Positions 38,947-38,966 of a stretch of DNA of 38,966 bases are shown here, piece by piece. The notes under the pieces are model-generated. The model saw nothing but the letters and a program-made list of their open reading frames with translations, was not told the origin of the DNA and did no database searches. The number at the start of each line of letters is the position of its first letter. The stretch's first letter is position 1. The DNA is from Vibrio rumoiensis 1S-45 (lineage in GTDB: Bacteria; Pseudomonadota; Gammaproteobacteria; Enterobacterales; Vibrionaceae). Where the stretch lies: positions 1 to 38,966 of the forward strand of contig NZ_AJYK02000071.1 in the NCBI RefSeq assembly GCF_000286955.2, in the 5' to 3' direction. The translations under genes were made by a program, and so were the position numbers.

Positions 38947-38966
38947 TGGCGGAGTGGACGGGACTC
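38947..38966 (-). tRNA. tRNA-Asp(GTC), 3' end only
   Basis: The last 20 bases read on the minus strand as GAGTCCCGTCCACTCCGCCA. This is the T-arm 3' side (GAGTCCCG), the acceptor strand CCACTCC, discriminator G and encoded CCA. It fits tRNA-Asp of Vibrio, whose 5' acceptor strand GGAGTGG also appears in the remnant nearby. The rest lies beyond the window. In Vibrio this tRNA usually follows 5S rRNA, which would explain the contig break here. The anticodon itself is not visible. Confidence 0.82.

Overview
The window is a stretch of core chromosome from a gammaproteobacterium of the family Vibrionaceae, most likely a Vibrio. This rests on the division and cell-wall (dcw) cluster without ddl between murC and ftsQ, the DUF721 helicase loader DciA divergent from secA, the pilA-pilB-pilC-pilD-coaE-zapD-yacG block beside nadC and ampD, and a Vibrio-like tRNA-Asp at the right edge. 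The species cannot be named from what is visible. The first 14 bases are an Illumina adapter tail, so the left edge is a contig end. The right edge stops inside a tRNA-Asp gene, where an rRNA operon probably follows.

Layout from left to right. Positions 15-3289 (minus strand) hold the start of the pyruvate dehydrogenase operon, pdhR-aceE, with a good sigma-70 promoter and a perfect PdhR operator; aceE is cut by the contig end. Then come ampD (minus), an intergenic region carrying decaying ~126-bp tandem repeats, and nadC (plus). Positions 6104-12606 (plus) carry type IV pili (two tandem pilin genes, the assembly ATPase pilB, the platform protein pilC, the prepilin peptidase pilD), followed by coaE, zapD and yacG. 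From 12694 to 33453 almost everything is on the minus strand: rsmH-ftsL-ftsI-murE-murF-mraY-murD-ftsW-murG-murC, a promoter-bearing gap, ftsQ-ftsA-ftsZ, lpxC, then secA and mutT. The one exception is dciA, which lies on the plus strand between secA and lpxC. rnpB and rsmI follow (minus), then the envelope and replication operon lpoA-yraN-diaA-dolP (plus). The last 490 bases hold an AT-rich non-coding stretch, a degenerate tRNA-Asp remnant, a terminator and the 3' end of an intact tRNA-Asp.

The genes work together in peptidoglycan precursor synthesis (MurC-F, MraY, MurG), septal synthesis (FtsW, FtsI, FtsQ, FtsL), Z-ring formation (FtsZ, FtsA, ZapD), peptidoglycan recycling (AmpD), control of a peptidoglycan synthase (LpoA), outer-membrane lipid A synthesis (LpxC) and protein export (SecA). 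Many genes overlap by 4 or 14 bases, which implies coupled translation.

No new defence or mobile system was found; this is ordinary core genome. The more interesting signals are small: a degenerate tRNA-Asp remnant, a copy of the PdhR operator core in the pilA leader, the tandem pilin pair separated by a hairpin, decaying tandem repeats upstream of nadC, and a palindrome beside the ftsQAZ promoter.
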